Assembly: GCF_037893015.1 (NCBI RefSeq)
Contig: NC_133665.1
Span: 105,739,937-105,803,936, forward strand
Direction of reading: 5' to 3'
Origin: Macrotis lagotis
Taxonomy: Eukaryota; Chordata; Mammalia; Peramelemorphia; Peramelidae
DNA: 64,000 bases
In this document: positions 20,591 to 31,445 of the stretch, piece by piece
Layout of the letters: the number at the start of each line of letters is the position of its first letter
Numbering within the stretch: position 1 is the stretch's first letter
Made by a program: the position numbers and the translations under genes
The notes under the pieces: generated by a model
The model's database searches: none
What the model saw: only the letters and a program-made list of their open reading frames with translations
Told to the model about the DNA's origin: nothing

Positions 20591-21535
20591 CTATTGTGTC
20601 CTTGTGTACACAGAGCCTTGCTTTGGTTTATGTGATTGGAGGTGGGCTATGCTAAATGAAAGACTGAGAATCTCTTGGGTAGGGAAAGTATCTCTATACC
20701 AAATCACTCATAGCTTTAGATTATCAATTCAAAGAATGTATACTCTTTTCCATGGGGGGACTGAAAATGACCCCTAGAAAGAGAAACTGTCTCTCCTCAG
20801 ACCATCCCAACCTTGTTTATCTAGACAAAATGATCTATTTTCACCCAAATTTGGTAGAACACAATGGGCTTCCTTCCCTACCTTAGATTAAATTCCTTGC
20901 CAGGTTGGTTGAGGTCTGACCAAGTTGAGGAGGGTATCAGTAATGTCTTTTGGGAAAAACTGAACTTAAAGTAAAGACTTTGGAAGAAGGGTGGAGGAAA
21001 ACTCTGAATCTCCCCAAGACATTGGTTATTAATAATAATTTGTTACATAGAAGAGTAGAAAAGGTTGAAGGCTAGCTTTTACTCCCAGGGTGACCTCCAG
21101 GGATGAATGCAAGCTGATCAAAACAAAACAAAAAATATCAGCCTATTGAATGGTTAGCATTCACTGACAGGGACCCCATGGGAGTCCTTTACTTTATATT
21201 GTTGGTTATTTTTCCAATGTTACCTAAATAGAAATTGTAGAGATTCTAGCGGCCAGTGATTCCTGGGAGGAAGTATGATTGCTGACCATCCTTTTGAAAG
21301 CTGTTGTCCTTCTGCAACCAAATTGATTCAGTTCAATTCAACAGATGCTCATTAAACATCTGCTATGGACAAAGGGCAATCAAATCCTGCTGGTGCTTTG
21401 TCACTACCCAGAAGTGATCCTGAATGCCTGAAGGCTGTAGCAGAGAAGCTTGGGGCTGGCTGGTTATCTTACCTTGGGAAAAACCCTCAAGTACAAGGCT
21501 AACAACACCTTGTCTTTGCCAACATCATCATCATC
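20591..21535. other. Unassigned sequence with weak L2 scraps
   Basis: Mostly unique. A short block at 20,679-20,722 resembles 21,905-21,941. A weak antisense L2 3' end may lie at 21,330-21,400. No coding signal. Confidence 0.45.
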
Positions 21536-21650
21536 AAATCTGACCTCAGACACTTATTAGCTATGTGACCCTGGATGAGTCACTTAAGTTCTATTTGCCT
21601 TAATCCACTGGAAGAGGAAGGCAACCCACTCCATTATCTTTGCCAAGGAC
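21536..21650 (+). mobile_element. MAR1-type CORE-SINE, 5'-truncated, sense
   Basis: CTGACCTCAGACACTTATTA, GTGACCCTGGATGAGTCACT, TTAATCCACTGGAAGAGGAA and CCATTATCTTTGCCAAGGAC. The head is missing and the tail is cut short. Confidence 0.75.
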
Positions 21651-21872
21651 AAGTATGGATCTGCCTGCTCCCATCACCTGAAGGATGGTTCATAAGTGAT
21701 AAAGCTTTTGACTCCCAGCAGCTCGAGAAGCTGTCTACTAAGAATTGGAGAGGTTTAAGACAGTTTGAAGGCAGTGGACTCACAGATCTTTGGTGGAAAT
21801 ATATTCTATATTTCTGTACTCAGTAATGGGTTTTACAAATCAAATTCTCTTCCCTTAAGCAGCTCATACTGT

Positions 21873-21941
21873 AATGAAAATGGGGTATGGGGAGAAACAA
21901 ATAGGTAGGGAAAGTACCTTTTCCAGATCACCCATAGCTAC

Positions 21942-22001
<60 letters not shown>

Positions 22002-22042
22002 TGAAAATGGGATATGGAGATAAATAAGTAGGTAAGATAAAA
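21873..22042. repeat. (TG)n array flanked by a ~40-bp direct repeat
   Basis: A pure TG run occupies about 21,947-22,000. Related ~40-bp segments lie on each side, starting ATGAAAATGGGGTATGGGGA (21,874) and ATGAAAATGGGATATGGAGA (22,001). The left one is separated from the array by about 30 bp. A reverse frame reading His-Thr repeats is spurious. Confidence 0.85.
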
Positions 22043-22044
22043 TT

Positions 22045-22200
22045 CATATATCCAATCAGCATTTATTGAACACCAACCTAGACACTGGAAATACAGAAGC
22101 CCAAAACTAGTCTCTTCCCTCAAAGATATTCTCTTGGGAGGTAACAACATATAAATGGAGTAGATTATAATGAGAGAAAAGGAAGGGTGTGGACAAAAAC
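22045..22200 (-). mobile_element. L2 3' end, antisense
   Basis: ATCAGCATTTATTGAACACC, CTGGAAATACAGAAGCC and TCTTCCCTCAAAGATATTCT match the antisense L2 terminus. Confidence 0.65.
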
Positions 22201-22259
22201 ATGGAGAGAAATATACCTGTAAATTGTTATGATTTGATAATGTGTTATACTGGAAAGAA

Positions 22260-22415
22260 GACTGAATTTGGTGTGCCATTTTGGACTAGTCAGCAACCTC
22301 TCTGGACCTCTGTTTCTTTGAGACCCTTTTCAGCTCTAAATTCTGTGCTTCTATTATTATGACTATGATTCTATGACCATATGATTCTATGACTATGACT
22401 ATGATTCTATGACTG
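22260..22415 (+). mobile_element. CORE-SINE 3' part with expanded tail
   Basis: CAACCTCTCTGGACCTCTGT and CCCTTTTCAGCTCTAAATTC are the 3' half of a MIR/THER-like SINE. Its usual short TTCTATGA tail has expanded into an irregular array of GATTCTATGACTAT units across 22,340-22,415. Confidence 0.65.
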
Positions 22416-22581
22416 GGGTGTTGCCAGGGGTTGGTGTTTCCATTTGAAGATTGAGAGGCCTTTGAAATGGTGGAAGAATTCACATACAGCTCTGGGATTT
22501 TAAAACTCTCAGGATTTATTATACAGGTCTACAAAGGCTTTTCCTCCTGGAGAAGCAGTAGGCATTTTGGGGACAGACTAG

Positions 22582-22643
22582 ATGAGATGAGAGAGAGAGA
22601 TGTGGAGAGAGAGAGATGTGGAGAGAGAGAGAGAAAGGTGGGG

Positions 22644-22694
<51 letters not shown>
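22582..22694. repeat. Composite (GA)n / (GACA)n microsatellite
   Basis: GA-rich array with two GATGTGGAGAGAGAGA units, then a G-run, a pure GA run and finally four ACAG units. The Arg-Glu frame through it is not coding. Confidence 0.95.
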
Positions 22695-23620
22695 CTATAA
22701 GGGTTGGCTTAGTCCAGTCCTTATGGCATAGGGACCCATGGTTTTCCAGTGGGCCTAGTCTGGGAGCTTCTGGGCTAACTTAGAAGATAGGATGAAGAAA
22801 AGAGAAAAAAGGGCAGCATTTCTCTTTCTGATGACTTAAATGCACTTCTGTAGTGAGTTGGACAAGGGTGGTGCTTGGGGAAGTGGTTTTGGTTCAGGTA
22901 TTCTCTAATAGACAAGCTATGTACAGGTTCTTCCTGTCCCAAGGTGCATGACCTCTAAGTCCAACATGTCATTTCTTGTCACATCATCACAAGCTTGACC
23001 CATCAATGGTCAAGATCAGGTAGACTGGAAACTAGAAGCTGGAGGAAGGGGAATGAGCCAAGACTGCTTCCATCTTGATGAATTCACATTCAACAATGGA
23101 GTCATTTTGAACAACAGAGTTCCCCAGATATAGGCAGACAACACTTTTCCTTCCACAAAATTTGTTTCTAATCCCAATATTTCCCATGTCCATAATTCCC
23201 TGCATCAGGGAGAACTAGGTATGTTGTGTTGTTTATGGATTTTTTTGGTAGTTGAAACCTAGGAATGTAAGATAGCTTCCTATTTGGATGGTGGAACTAT
23301 CATATGGATGAGTGTTTGAAAAGCACAGGCTGAACAGAATAGGGGAGAATCTATATTTAAGTCATTCTCTCTCCCCCCTTTTTTCTCACCCCAAGTCATT
23401 CTTTTTGAGTCTACAAAGACTGTATGAGGCTTATTACCAGAGGCCACAGGTAAAAAATTCACATGATTGGAGTAGGTACCTCTTAAGAAGAAGTAGAAAC
23501 ATGCCTTCAGGATGCAAGCATTTTTGTTAAATCACTGAAGTCTCTTAATCCCATACTTGCTTTTTGGCTAACAGCATCTCTTGTTATAGCATTTATAGTT
23601 ATTATAGCAGACTTTTTTTT
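22695..23620. other. Unassigned unique sequence
   Basis: No repeat or exon signal that I can support over about 0.9 kb. Confidence 0.5.
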
Positions 23621-23629
23621 TTTTAACAA

Positions 23630-23860
23630 TAAGAGTGCAAAAAATTCTTACTCTCATTTTAGAGATAGAGAAATTGAAGGAGTTTAATTAAGTATCTTGT
23701 CTAGAATTGGAGATTGCTATTGCTTGTAGGCACCCAAGGACATGTGGTCCAGTACCCTCATTTTACAGAAAGGAATTGAAATGACTAGGACTTGAACCCT
23801 GGTTCCCTGATTCCATGTATCCTGGTTCTACGTCCAGCCTATTTTCTACCATCATTATTC
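23630..23860 (-). mobile_element. MIR-related repeats, antisense
   Basis: CTCTCATTTTAGAGATAGAG and AAATTGAAGGAG form one core. A second set, CAGTACCCTCATTTTACAGA, AAGGAATTGAAATG and GACTTGAACCCTGG, follows at 23,750. This may be two adjacent decayed copies. Confidence 0.55.
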
Positions 23861-23900
23861 TCCAGGGCCTTGGAATGGAATCTTTCTTTTGCCTCCATGG

Positions 23901-23943
<43 letters not shown>
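23901..23943. repeat. (TGA)n microsatellite
   Basis: Fourteen TGA units, forming a poly-Met frame in one phase. Confidence 0.95.
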
Positions 23944-23944
23944 A

Positions 23945-24330
23945 TTGCAGCAGAATCTGTTCTCTCTGTTTAGGTTACTAGCTCCAATCCAGATCTTCCC
24001 TCTAACTTATTTTTCTGGGGACAGCTCCCTTCCTGCTTTGTGAAGCACTTGGTCCTTAATGCTGATTAGCATTTAAGCCTGAGATGAAACACTCAGCTCT
24101 CCAGCTAGGCTCTCAAAAGTCCAAGCTTACCAAAAAAGGAGGGGGGGGGAGGGCTGAGCTTCCTGGGAGGGAGGGTCCTGATGACCTGTCCTGGTGGAGA
24201 GCCGATGACTCAGGTTTTTCACTGACTCCAGCCCTAGCTATGGGCTGGTGGAGAATCACCGGGAAGAGAGTATTGAATATGGAGTCTAGCCTTTCTCTCT
24301 GGATAGAGAGATGGATGGTAGTCTAGGGAT
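23945..24330. other. Unassigned unique sequence
   Basis: GC-richer unique stretch with a G-run at 24,142-24,149. An 80-codon forward frame lacks any recognisable domain. Confidence 0.45.
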
Positions 24331-24364
24331 ATGCCATGAAGTCTTTGTTGTCAGACCTGACCAA

Positions 24365-24545
24365 AGTATTGATTAATTTTGCTTCACTGTTGATTATCCC
24401 CAGCTTATCAACATCTGTTGATTATCTCCAGTTTATCTTGTCTATAGCTTTTCATGTCACCTCCCCATTTAGAGTATGACCTTCTTGAGGGCAGGGATTA
24501 TCTTTTGCCTTTCTTTGAATCTGCAGTGCTAAATGTTTGTTGACT
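24365..24545 (+). mobile_element. L2 3' end, sense
   Basis: CCATTTAGAGTATGACCTTC, TTGAGGGCAGGGATTATC and a closing TAAATGTTTGTTGACTGATT are diagnostic of the L2 3' UTR. An imperfect ~28-bp tandem duplication (GTTGATTATC...) sits at 24,388-24,443. Confidence 0.7.
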
Positions 24546-24629
24546 GATTCTTAATTATAGGTAGGATTAGACTCCTGGGGATTCATTGAAAAGAATAATA
24601 CTGTTTAAAAAAATCAGTGAACATTTTTG

Positions 24630-24850
24630 GAAGTAAGAATTGTAAACTCAATGAGATCAGGGATTTTTTTTTAACTTTTTCAGTTTTTTAATTTTTAATT
24701 GTTTTTTAATGTTTAATTTTTTAAAATTTAATTTATTTTAATTTTTTAAAAAAGAATTCTTTTACAGCATAACCCAGAACATTTAATTCCTCACTGCTTA
24801 GCAAATTACTTGGCAGACAGCACTTAAGAACGGCTTGTTGACTGACTAAC
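24630..24850 (+). mobile_element. L2 3' end split by AT-rich low-complexity DNA
   Basis: AAACTCAATGAGATCAGGGA begins the L2 3' UTR. About 90 bp of T/A-rich sequence (24,663-24,755) intervenes before CACTGCTTAGCAAATTACTT and the closing GGCTTGTTGACTGACTAAC. Confidence 0.6.
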
Positions 24851-25155
24851 AAAACAAAAACCTTCTTTTCCAGGAGTAAGGTAACAAACAGAAAGGGATA
24901 GCCCTTTCAGGGCATTCTTATTTGTTGACTTGTTTCTGGGTTTGCATGCTTTGGGGTTCACTGCAAGCATGAACCTGGATCTACAATGGTGGGGCTGGCT
25001 CTTGTTTTCCCCACAAGGGCATCCAATGAACATCCACAAGTTTTTACAACACAAAGGTGCTGAACCATCCCTTCTATTCCATAGGACTGGATGAGCTGAA
25101 GTCCTCAGTGGAAGAAGCTGAGTTTCCATTATCTTTTTTTATTTAGATTTTTTTT

Positions 25156-25295
25156 AGTTTTTTTTTTTTGCAAGGCAAATGGAGTTAAGTGGCTTGCCCA
25201 AGGCCATACAGTTAGGTAATTATTAAGTGTCTGAGACCGATTTGAACTCAGGTACTCCTGACTCCAGTGCCGGTGCTATCCACTAGCTGTCCCAC
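25156..25295 (-). mobile_element. WSINE1-type CORE-SINE, antisense
   Basis: T-run, GCAAGGCAAATGGAGTTAAG, GGTAATTATTAAGTGTCTGA and a shortened head. A perfect 15-bp duplication ATTTAGATTTTTTTT flanks it (25,141-25,155 and 25,296-25,310). The CGCCACCTAGCCG head segment is partly deleted. Confidence 0.93.
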
Positions 25296-25529
25296 ATTTA
25301 GATTTTTTTTTATCACAACTTGCCTCTTCTCTTGATTTTTCATTGGTGCCCAAGAGAGATTTGATCCACCCACTGAGAATGGTGCTCCCCTTTGGTTTGT
25401 GCTAAGACTAGTCCAAAGGGCTGATCTTGGAGAGTGTGGAGAAAGTGCCATTTAGAGTGCCAGAGGAGCATTGATTGTTAGATGGAATTTGAAGGGACCT
25501 AATGACTCTTATGGCTCAATATGATAGAG

Positions 25530-25700
25530 TACAAGGAACCCTGACTTTGGAATTAAAGACATGGGGTTCAAATTCTGCTTTTCTTACTACCTATGTGACC
25601 TTGATCAATCATTTTCAACTCTCTGGACATTATTGTCTCATCTTTAAAGTGAGAGGTTTGACCTCGATCTTCTCTAAGTACTTCAGCTCTAAATCTATTT
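25530..25700 (+). mobile_element. MIR/THER-type CORE-SINE, sense
   Basis: GAACCCTGACTTTGGAATTA, GGTTCAAATTCTGC, CTACCTATGTGACCTTGATC, then TCTTTAAAGTGAGAGG and AGTACTTCAGCTCTAAATCT. The copy runs from head through core to the CTCTAAAATT tail. Confidence 0.7.
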
Positions 25701-25839
25701 TGGTTTTTCATATTTTCCCTTGGATTCTGGGGTGGGTTTTCTTGGAATCCTGTGACTCTTATGTCCTTATGGAGATGACCTCTATGTCTGTGTGAGTGCA
25801 AATTAGAAAGACACAGCATCTCTCATATGTCCTCCCTTT

Positions 25840-26555
25840 CCTCCTCTGATAACTCCAACATCCTGGACTGAAACACCTGATCACAATTGCAAAGGGTGGT
25901 CTCTGTCTCCAGTCTCCCTCCAGTCTCTCTCCACTCCAGTACTCAGCTGTGAGACTGATCTTCCTAAAACACAGCTGTGACTACATCTTCTCCTTACTCA
26001 ATAAATTCCAGTGCCTCCCTCTTACCTCCATGATCAAATGTGAAATCCTCTGTCTGGCTTTTTTTTAAATTTATTTTTATTAAAGATATTATTTGAGTTT
26101 TACAATTTTCCCCCCAATTCTGTCTGGCTTTTAAAGCCTTCATAGCCCCCCTTACCCCACTTTCCAATCTTCTCACACCTTAACCCCGATGCACATGCTC
26201 TCTGTTTCAGTGTGTCTGGACTCTTTGCTGTGCATCTACTGATTGCGCACATCTCCACTGGCTTTCATCTCAGGGATATTGACCTTCCTTCTCTCCACCT
26301 CTTGGCTTCTTTAGTTATCTTCAAGTTCCAGCTAGTGTTCTGCCTTCTCTAGCAAGCCAATCTGGTCCTCCTTGTTGTTAATGCCTTACCCCTGAGACTA
26401 ACCCCAATTTATCATGTATATAGTTTACTTGTACAATTATTTGCATATGCCCATTAGACTATGAACTCTTCTTAGAACAGGGACTGGTTTTTTGTGCCCC
26501 CAGTGTTTAGCTCAGTTCTTAGTACATAGTAGGTACTTTATACTTAATGCAGGTA
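25840..26555 (+). mobile_element. L2 C-terminal and 3' region, sense
   Basis: CTCAGCTGTGAGACTGATCT, TCCTTACTCAATAAATTCCA, GTGCCTCCCTCTTACCTCCA, TTTAAAGCCTTCATAGCCCC, GCCCATTAGACTATGAACTC and TAGTACATAGTAGGTACTTT give a collinear L2 3' half of about 700 bp. It is interrupted at 26,063-26,118 by a very short L1 tail. Confidence 0.8.
26063..26118 (-). mobile_element. Ultra-short (56-bp) L1 3'-end insertion
   Basis: The inserted 56 bp ends TGAGTTTTACAATTTTCCCC, the same 3'-terminal L1 sequence as at 43,128-43,148. Both sides carry TCTGTCTGGCTTTT (26,049-26,062 and 26,119-26,132), a perfect 14-bp target duplication within L2. It is thus an extreme 5'-truncated L1 insertion. Confidence 0.85.
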
Positions 26556-27150
26556 GGGATGTAGAGTTATATCCAAGCCAAGGCTTTGCCTTCTCTCTTA
26601 CCCCAAATGATCTCATTTGGCTCCTCTGAAAACCAAAAGTGGCAATGCTCTTTTAGGTAGGGCAGGGACTGGGCATTGTTTTTTAAAAACCATTGAAGCT
26701 CTTTCTTTTGCTATCCTTAATGAATATAGAGGAAGCCCAGTCAATAAATGAAGTTCAAGTCACTCAGCAGGCTTCACTAATGGAGGCAAAATGAAATTCA
26801 TGAAAAGCCACAAGAGTCCCTCCCACAGAGCAGAATGGAAAGTATTCTAGGAGGCTACAGCTACTTCACCTACTTCAGACCCCTGGGAGAGGGAAGCCTG
26901 AGCCCTCCCCTCTCAGTCTATAGACATCAATGGCCAGGCAGCATGGGACAGGGGCAAGTGCGTGGAGATCTAGATTCTGGAATCTCACAGGATCGCTCTC
27001 TTTGTGTCTCTGAGTTTCAATTTACTATCTTCAACAAGTACAAATACAGCTTTTGTGAAGTCCCTTTTGTGAGTTGTGAGCCCTGCCCCTCCTAGGGCTT
27101 ATAGACAAGAACCCTAGTCTCCTGGCTACTAATGTGTGATTGGGGGTAGA
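26556..27150. other. Unassigned unique sequence
   Basis: No repeat recognised. An 86-codon forward frame (26,835-27,095) has no domain I know. Confidence 0.45.
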
Positions 27151-27159
27151 GGGAGAGAA

Positions 27160-27390
27160 TAACCATTTATGAAGAGTCTGTTATCTTCCAGGCCCTGTTA
27201 TTAATGATTTACAAGTAAAATTCATTTGTTCCTCACAACAGCCATCTGAGGTAGGTAGTATTATCATTCCCATTTTATAGTTGAGGAAACTAAGGCAGAA
27301 AGCAGTTAACTGACTTACAGGGTCACCCAGCTAGTAATGCTAGATATGAATTCAAGTCTTTCTGACCCCAGACCCTGTCCTCTATCTCCC
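27160..27390 (-). mobile_element. MIR-type SINE, antisense, near full length
   Basis: CATTTGTTCCTCACAACAGC, CATCTGAGGTAGGTAGTATT, CCCATTTTATAGTTGAGGAA and GGTCACCCAGCTAGTAATGC are in MIR order. Confidence 0.85.
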
Positions 27391-27428
27391 TCATTGGAGA
27401 GGGAGTGTTGTAGTTGGATTTAGCCTTT

Positions 27429-27574
27429 TTTTTTTTTTTGCAAGGCAGTGGGGTGAAGTGCCTTGCCCAAGACCACACAGCGAGGTAATTATTAAGTGTC
27501 TGAGGCCAGGTTTGAATTTAGGTACTCCTGACTCCAGGACCGGTTCTCTATCCACTGTGCCACCTAGCCGCCCC
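27429..27574 (-). mobile_element. WSINE1-type CORE-SINE, antisense
   Basis: Full-length pattern from T-run to GCCACCTAGCCGCCCC. A perfect 15-bp duplication TTGGATTTAGCCTTT lies at 27,414-27,428 and 27,575-27,589. Confidence 0.96.
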
Positions 27575-27689
27575 TTGGATTTAGCCTTTAAAGGATTGGT
27601 GTTTGAATCCCAGCTCTACCATGACCAGATGAGTTTTCTTGGGCAAATTTTTTACCTTCTCTAGGGTTTGGATTTTTCTGCTTTTTTAA

Positions 27690-27940
27690 AAAAAAATTTT
27701 AGTATTTTATTTTTTCCCCCTAATTACATATAAAAACTATTTTTAATACTCATTTTTCAAACTTTGAGTTCCAAATTTTCTTCCTTTTCCCTTTCCCACC
27801 TCCCCTCATTTAGGAGGATGTAGGTTATAGATGTGTAGTCAAGCAAAACATTTCCATAATAGTCATATTATGAAAGAAAACAGATTTAAAAAAAATCTCA
27901 AGAAAATAAAGTAAAAAAATATGCTTTAATCTGGGTTTTT
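27690..27940 (-). mobile_element. L1 3' UTR fragment, antisense
   Basis: TCCCCCTAATTACATATAAA, CTTTGAGTTCCAAATTTTC, ATTTCCATAATAGTCATATT and ATGAAAGAAAACAG follow the same order as 41,490-41,660 and 57,655-57,840. Confidence 0.75.
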
Positions 27941-27969
27941 TATTTTCAAAATTGAGGGGGTAATTCTTT

Positions 27970-28945
27970 TCTTCCTACTTAATAGTATTTTATTTTCCCC
28001 AATTACATGTAAAGATAGTTTTTAAGATATTGAGTTCCGAATTCTTCTCCCTCCCTCCCTCCCTCCCTCACCCAGTTTTTAAAATAGTAAGCAAACTGAA
28101 ACAGGTGATACATGTGCAGTCATGTTAAACATATATCCATATTAGTCCTCTACCCATTCCTTGAAATAGTAAGCAAACTGAAGCAGGTTATACATGTGTA
28201 ATTATGTTAAACATATTTCCATATTAGTCATGTTGTGAAGAAGAATCAGAACAAAAGGGAAAAAACTATGAGAAAGAAAAAACAAACAAAAAAGTTCAAA
28301 TAATATGCTTTGATCTGCATTCAGACTCCATAGTTCTTTCTCTGGATAGCAATAGCATTTTCCGTCATGAATCTTTTGTAATTGTCTTGAATAATTGCAT
28401 TGCATAGTTGATCATTGCACAATGTTGTTATTACTATGTACAATTTTCTCCTAGTTCTCACTGCACTAAGCATCAGTTCATGAAAATTTTTTTAGTTTTT
28501 TCTGAAATCTGTCTGTTCATCATTTCTTATAGTACAATAATATTCTAGTACATTAGGGTAGCTAAATGGTGCGGAGAGTGGAGCACTGACTCTCAAGTCA
28601 GGAAGACCTGAGTTCAAATTTGACCTCGGATACTTACTAGCTGTGTGACCTTGGGCAAGTCACTTAACCCAATTGCCTCACATTCAGGGCCCTCTCCTGT
28701 CATCCTGATTCCTATCTAGCCACTGGGCCTAGGAGGAGGAAGAAAAATGAGGAAGAGAAAGTGAGATTGGTGACTTAGCATAGTACCCCCCTCACCCAAA
28801 TTCAATTCACATCACCTCCCTGATGTCATGATCTCCTTTGAAAATGAAGGACAACTTTATTATTATTATTATTAATTATTCCATTATATTCATATACCAC
28901 AACCATTCCCCAATTGATGGGCATCCTTTCAATTTCCAATTCTTT
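27970..28945 (-). mobile_element. L1 3' UTR and ORF2 end, antisense, split by a SINE
   Basis: CCCAATTACATGTAAAGATA, TGAGTTCCGAATTCTTCTCC, TTTCCATATTAGTCATGTTG, CTGCATTCAGACTCCATAGT, AGCATCAGTTCATGAAAAT, then after the SINE CAATTGATGGGCATCCTTTC. It is the second L1 3' end in succession. A ~65-bp tandem duplication lies within it (28,084-28,230). Confidence 0.8.
28555..28860 (+). mobile_element. MAR1-related CORE-SINE with GAAGGACAA tail
   Basis: Head GGTAGCTAAATGGTGCGGAG, CORE GTGTGACCTTGGGCAAGTCA, then CCACTGGGCCTAGGAGG, AGATTGGTGACTTAGCATAG and AATGAAGGACAAC, ending in a TTA array. The same 3' region occurs at 56,095-56,400. It is inserted inside the L1 copy. Confidence 0.8.
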
Positions 28946-29214
28946 GAAGGGGCAGACTCTTAAAGGATGGTTGTAAAGTCCCCCTACAACTCTTAAGTCC
29001 AAGAATCCAATGATTATTGTGTGAGATCACTCTTATGAGGTGTATGTCTAGTGAGAAAACTGATGACTGAGATACATCCGAGAAGACAGTGAACTCCCCA
29101 CAATCTAGGTTATATGTATCATGGCATGTGTATCTTGATATTTAGCATATTAGTCATCACCCCCCCTTTCCCAGGGCCCCCCAAGTGATTTTTCTTCTTT
29201 TTTAAAATTTTTGG

Positions 29215-29435
29215 ACTGAACCTGTGATCTCATTGGAACAGGGCACACCTCTTTTAATGCAGATCAGCATTTACCACCTCTGTAATTTATAATCTTAGAT
29301 TGTCTTGGGGGCATTGAGGGGTTGGATTACTTACCCAGGGTCAAACAGCCAACATATATCCAAAACAGAACTTGAACTCTGGTCTTCCTGATTCTTTGGC
29401 CAGTTCCATCCATCATGTCATGGTGCCTCTCTGTT
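29215..29435 (-). mobile_element. CORE-SINE, antisense
   Basis: CTCTGTAATTTATAATCTTA, GGGGGCATTGAGGGGTTGGA, TACCCAGGGTCAAACAGCC and GAACTTGAACTCTGGTCTTC keep the order of a marsupial CORE-SINE in reverse. Confidence 0.65.
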
Positions 29436-31077
29436 GCTTTCTTCTTTTGTACTTGTCTAGCTTTCCTTTTGCTACTTTCAGATCTCAAGGATGAACCTAG
29501 CAGTAGGGGACATTCACTAATCCCTGGCCTAGAGTATGGGGGTGGGGATGAGAGAAATGGAATATGCTGCTTCTCTCAATGGGGAGGCATTAGTCATATC
29601 AATTTTCTTTTAAAAATAAGTTTTCTATTATGAGTCATATCAATCTATATGGAAGAAGAGAGGCAGCAGATGAGTAGGCAGGCTAATGTGTAAGTGGTCA
29701 CAGTAGGCTACTATGGATACAGAAATTGAGCCTTCGTGAATGGGAAGGAAATACTAAAATAGGTCCGGGGCAGAATATCCCAGGGTTACCTTGAAGGGTT
29801 TATCCATGGGTCACTGAGTGCAAAAGACTCTTCATCAAATTGTTCTTTTGAGGGTTACTGGAGAATATGACTAGTATATTAGCTCCAAGGTGACTCTAGC
29901 TAAAATGAGGTTTCATGGAGTGGAAAGTGTTCTGGATTCAGTCAGAAGGCCCCAACATTTCTGTCTATGGGCAAGTTATGGCCTTTGCTCCAACTTCTTA
30001 ACTGTACAGCAGAGACAATTATATTTGTACTGCTCAGTCCTACAGGATTATTCCAAGGAAAACCCTTGATTATGGAAGCTGCTATCATTATTTGTTTATT
30101 GGCACTAAAGAATCCAGGTGACCACAGATGCTCTGAAAGAATGCATTAGTTTCATCAAGGGGAAGCACTTGGATCATGGAAGAATCCACTGCCATCTCTA
30201 GAATATTTTAGATTTGCCCTTGCCTCCTCCACCCATATTTGAAAGAAGAACACAGCTTGAAAGACAAATTTCAGTCTCATGACAAGATGATTCATCTCCA
30301 TATGTCATTGATGATGGTTCTCCCTTTCATTACTGCCTATATGGCAGCCATGGTCCTGCTGCCAAAGTGGGAGAAGGGTTGAAGAAGCACTGTGGCTACT
30401 CACTGGTTTGCCTTGATACATCTTAGCGTGCTGCATTTTGTCTCCCCAGGACTGGCAGAAATAGGTTATGCATCTGGAAGCCTAGGAAGGGCCATGTCTG
30501 GGTTCTCAGAGACTCAAGACTGGTTCCATCTGAATAACTGCCATGCCTGTGGGGCAGCACAGGATGGGACAGACTGCCAGGAAACTTGTGTCTGCTTGCT
30601 CCTGGCTCCCACATCAGCAGTGGTTTCAGCTGCCACTCATGATCCAAATAGTTCATTATGCTGAAGCCACAGTCTGTATCCAAGGAATTGTTTGGCCCAG
30701 TAAGGCCTGAGTGTTTAGGCCTTGAGCATATGTTTGCCAGGGTCAAAATCTTTCCAAATGTGTGGGCACCGAGGTGGATGCTGCTGAGAGAGAAAAGGAA
30801 TTCTCTAGGTCTTCCTAGCTGGGCCCAGTGACTCCATGACCATCAGGAAAGAAAATAATGGCTTTGGGGAAGATTTCAATACCAGATGTCTTATGTGTGC
30901 AGAACTTGCAGTGGGTTTCCAAGGATGGGGTTCTCTTGATAACTCCAAGAGAGTTCCCTTCATGTCCATTCACCCTTTGGTCTGAGCATTCAGGAAATGA
31001 GCTGAGCAAGACTCTGACCCTTGTTAGAGTCATTGTCCACCCCAAAGGAGACCTGATCAAGGCCTTGGAGAATGGAG

Positions 31078-31078
<1 letters not shown>
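29436..31078. other. Mostly repeat-free segment
   Basis: About 1.6 kb with only one possible decayed MIR (29,915-30,060, TCTATGGGCAAGTTATGGCC). The block 30,160-31,070 is unique. Open frames of 90-168 codons appear on both strands at 30,392-31,364, but they overlap in conflicting phases and none shows a known domain. Confidence 0.5.

Positions 31079-31113
<35 letters not shown>
31079..31113. repeat. (TG)n microsatellite
   Basis: Short TG array with a TTTG interruption. Confidence 0.9.
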
Positions 31114-31204
31114 ATTGGTGGGGAGGGCCAGAAGTTAGTTGTGTTGCTTGCCAAGAGAACTGGGGAGATTTCTATTTTAAACCAAACCAGTCCTCTTTTC
31201 AACT

Positions 31205-31445
31205 TTTAAAGCTTTTCACAATTCTCTCTTCCTATCTTTCCAGTCTTCTCGCACTCCCATTCTCTCCACACACTTGCCCAGCTCTTCTGGTCTATTTTGC
31301 TGATCCTCCCACATCTTCCATCTTCAAATTCTGCTTATTTGCACCGGCTGTCCCCCAAAGCTAGAATGCTTTTCCTTCTCACCATCACTTACTGGCTTCC
31401 TTCAAGACCCAACTCAAATTCAGTCTTCTATGGGAGGCCCTCCCA
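31205..31445 (+). mobile_element. L2 C-terminal fragment, sense
   Basis: TATCTTTCCAGTCTTCTCGC, GCACCGGCTGTCCCCCAAAG, CTAGAATGCTTTTCCTTCTC and TTCCTTCAAGACCCAACTCA match the L2 C-terminal coding region. It stops where an L1 begins. Confidence 0.75.

Noticed and set aside
23792..24043. Frame with a poly-Met stretch
   Set aside because: It translates a TGA/ATG trinucleotide array.
30392..31364. Frames of 90 and 168 codons forward and 107 codons reverse
   Set aside because: They conflict in phase and strand, one ends in a TG microsatellite and L2, and none shows a recognisable domain. The region remains listed as unique DNA.
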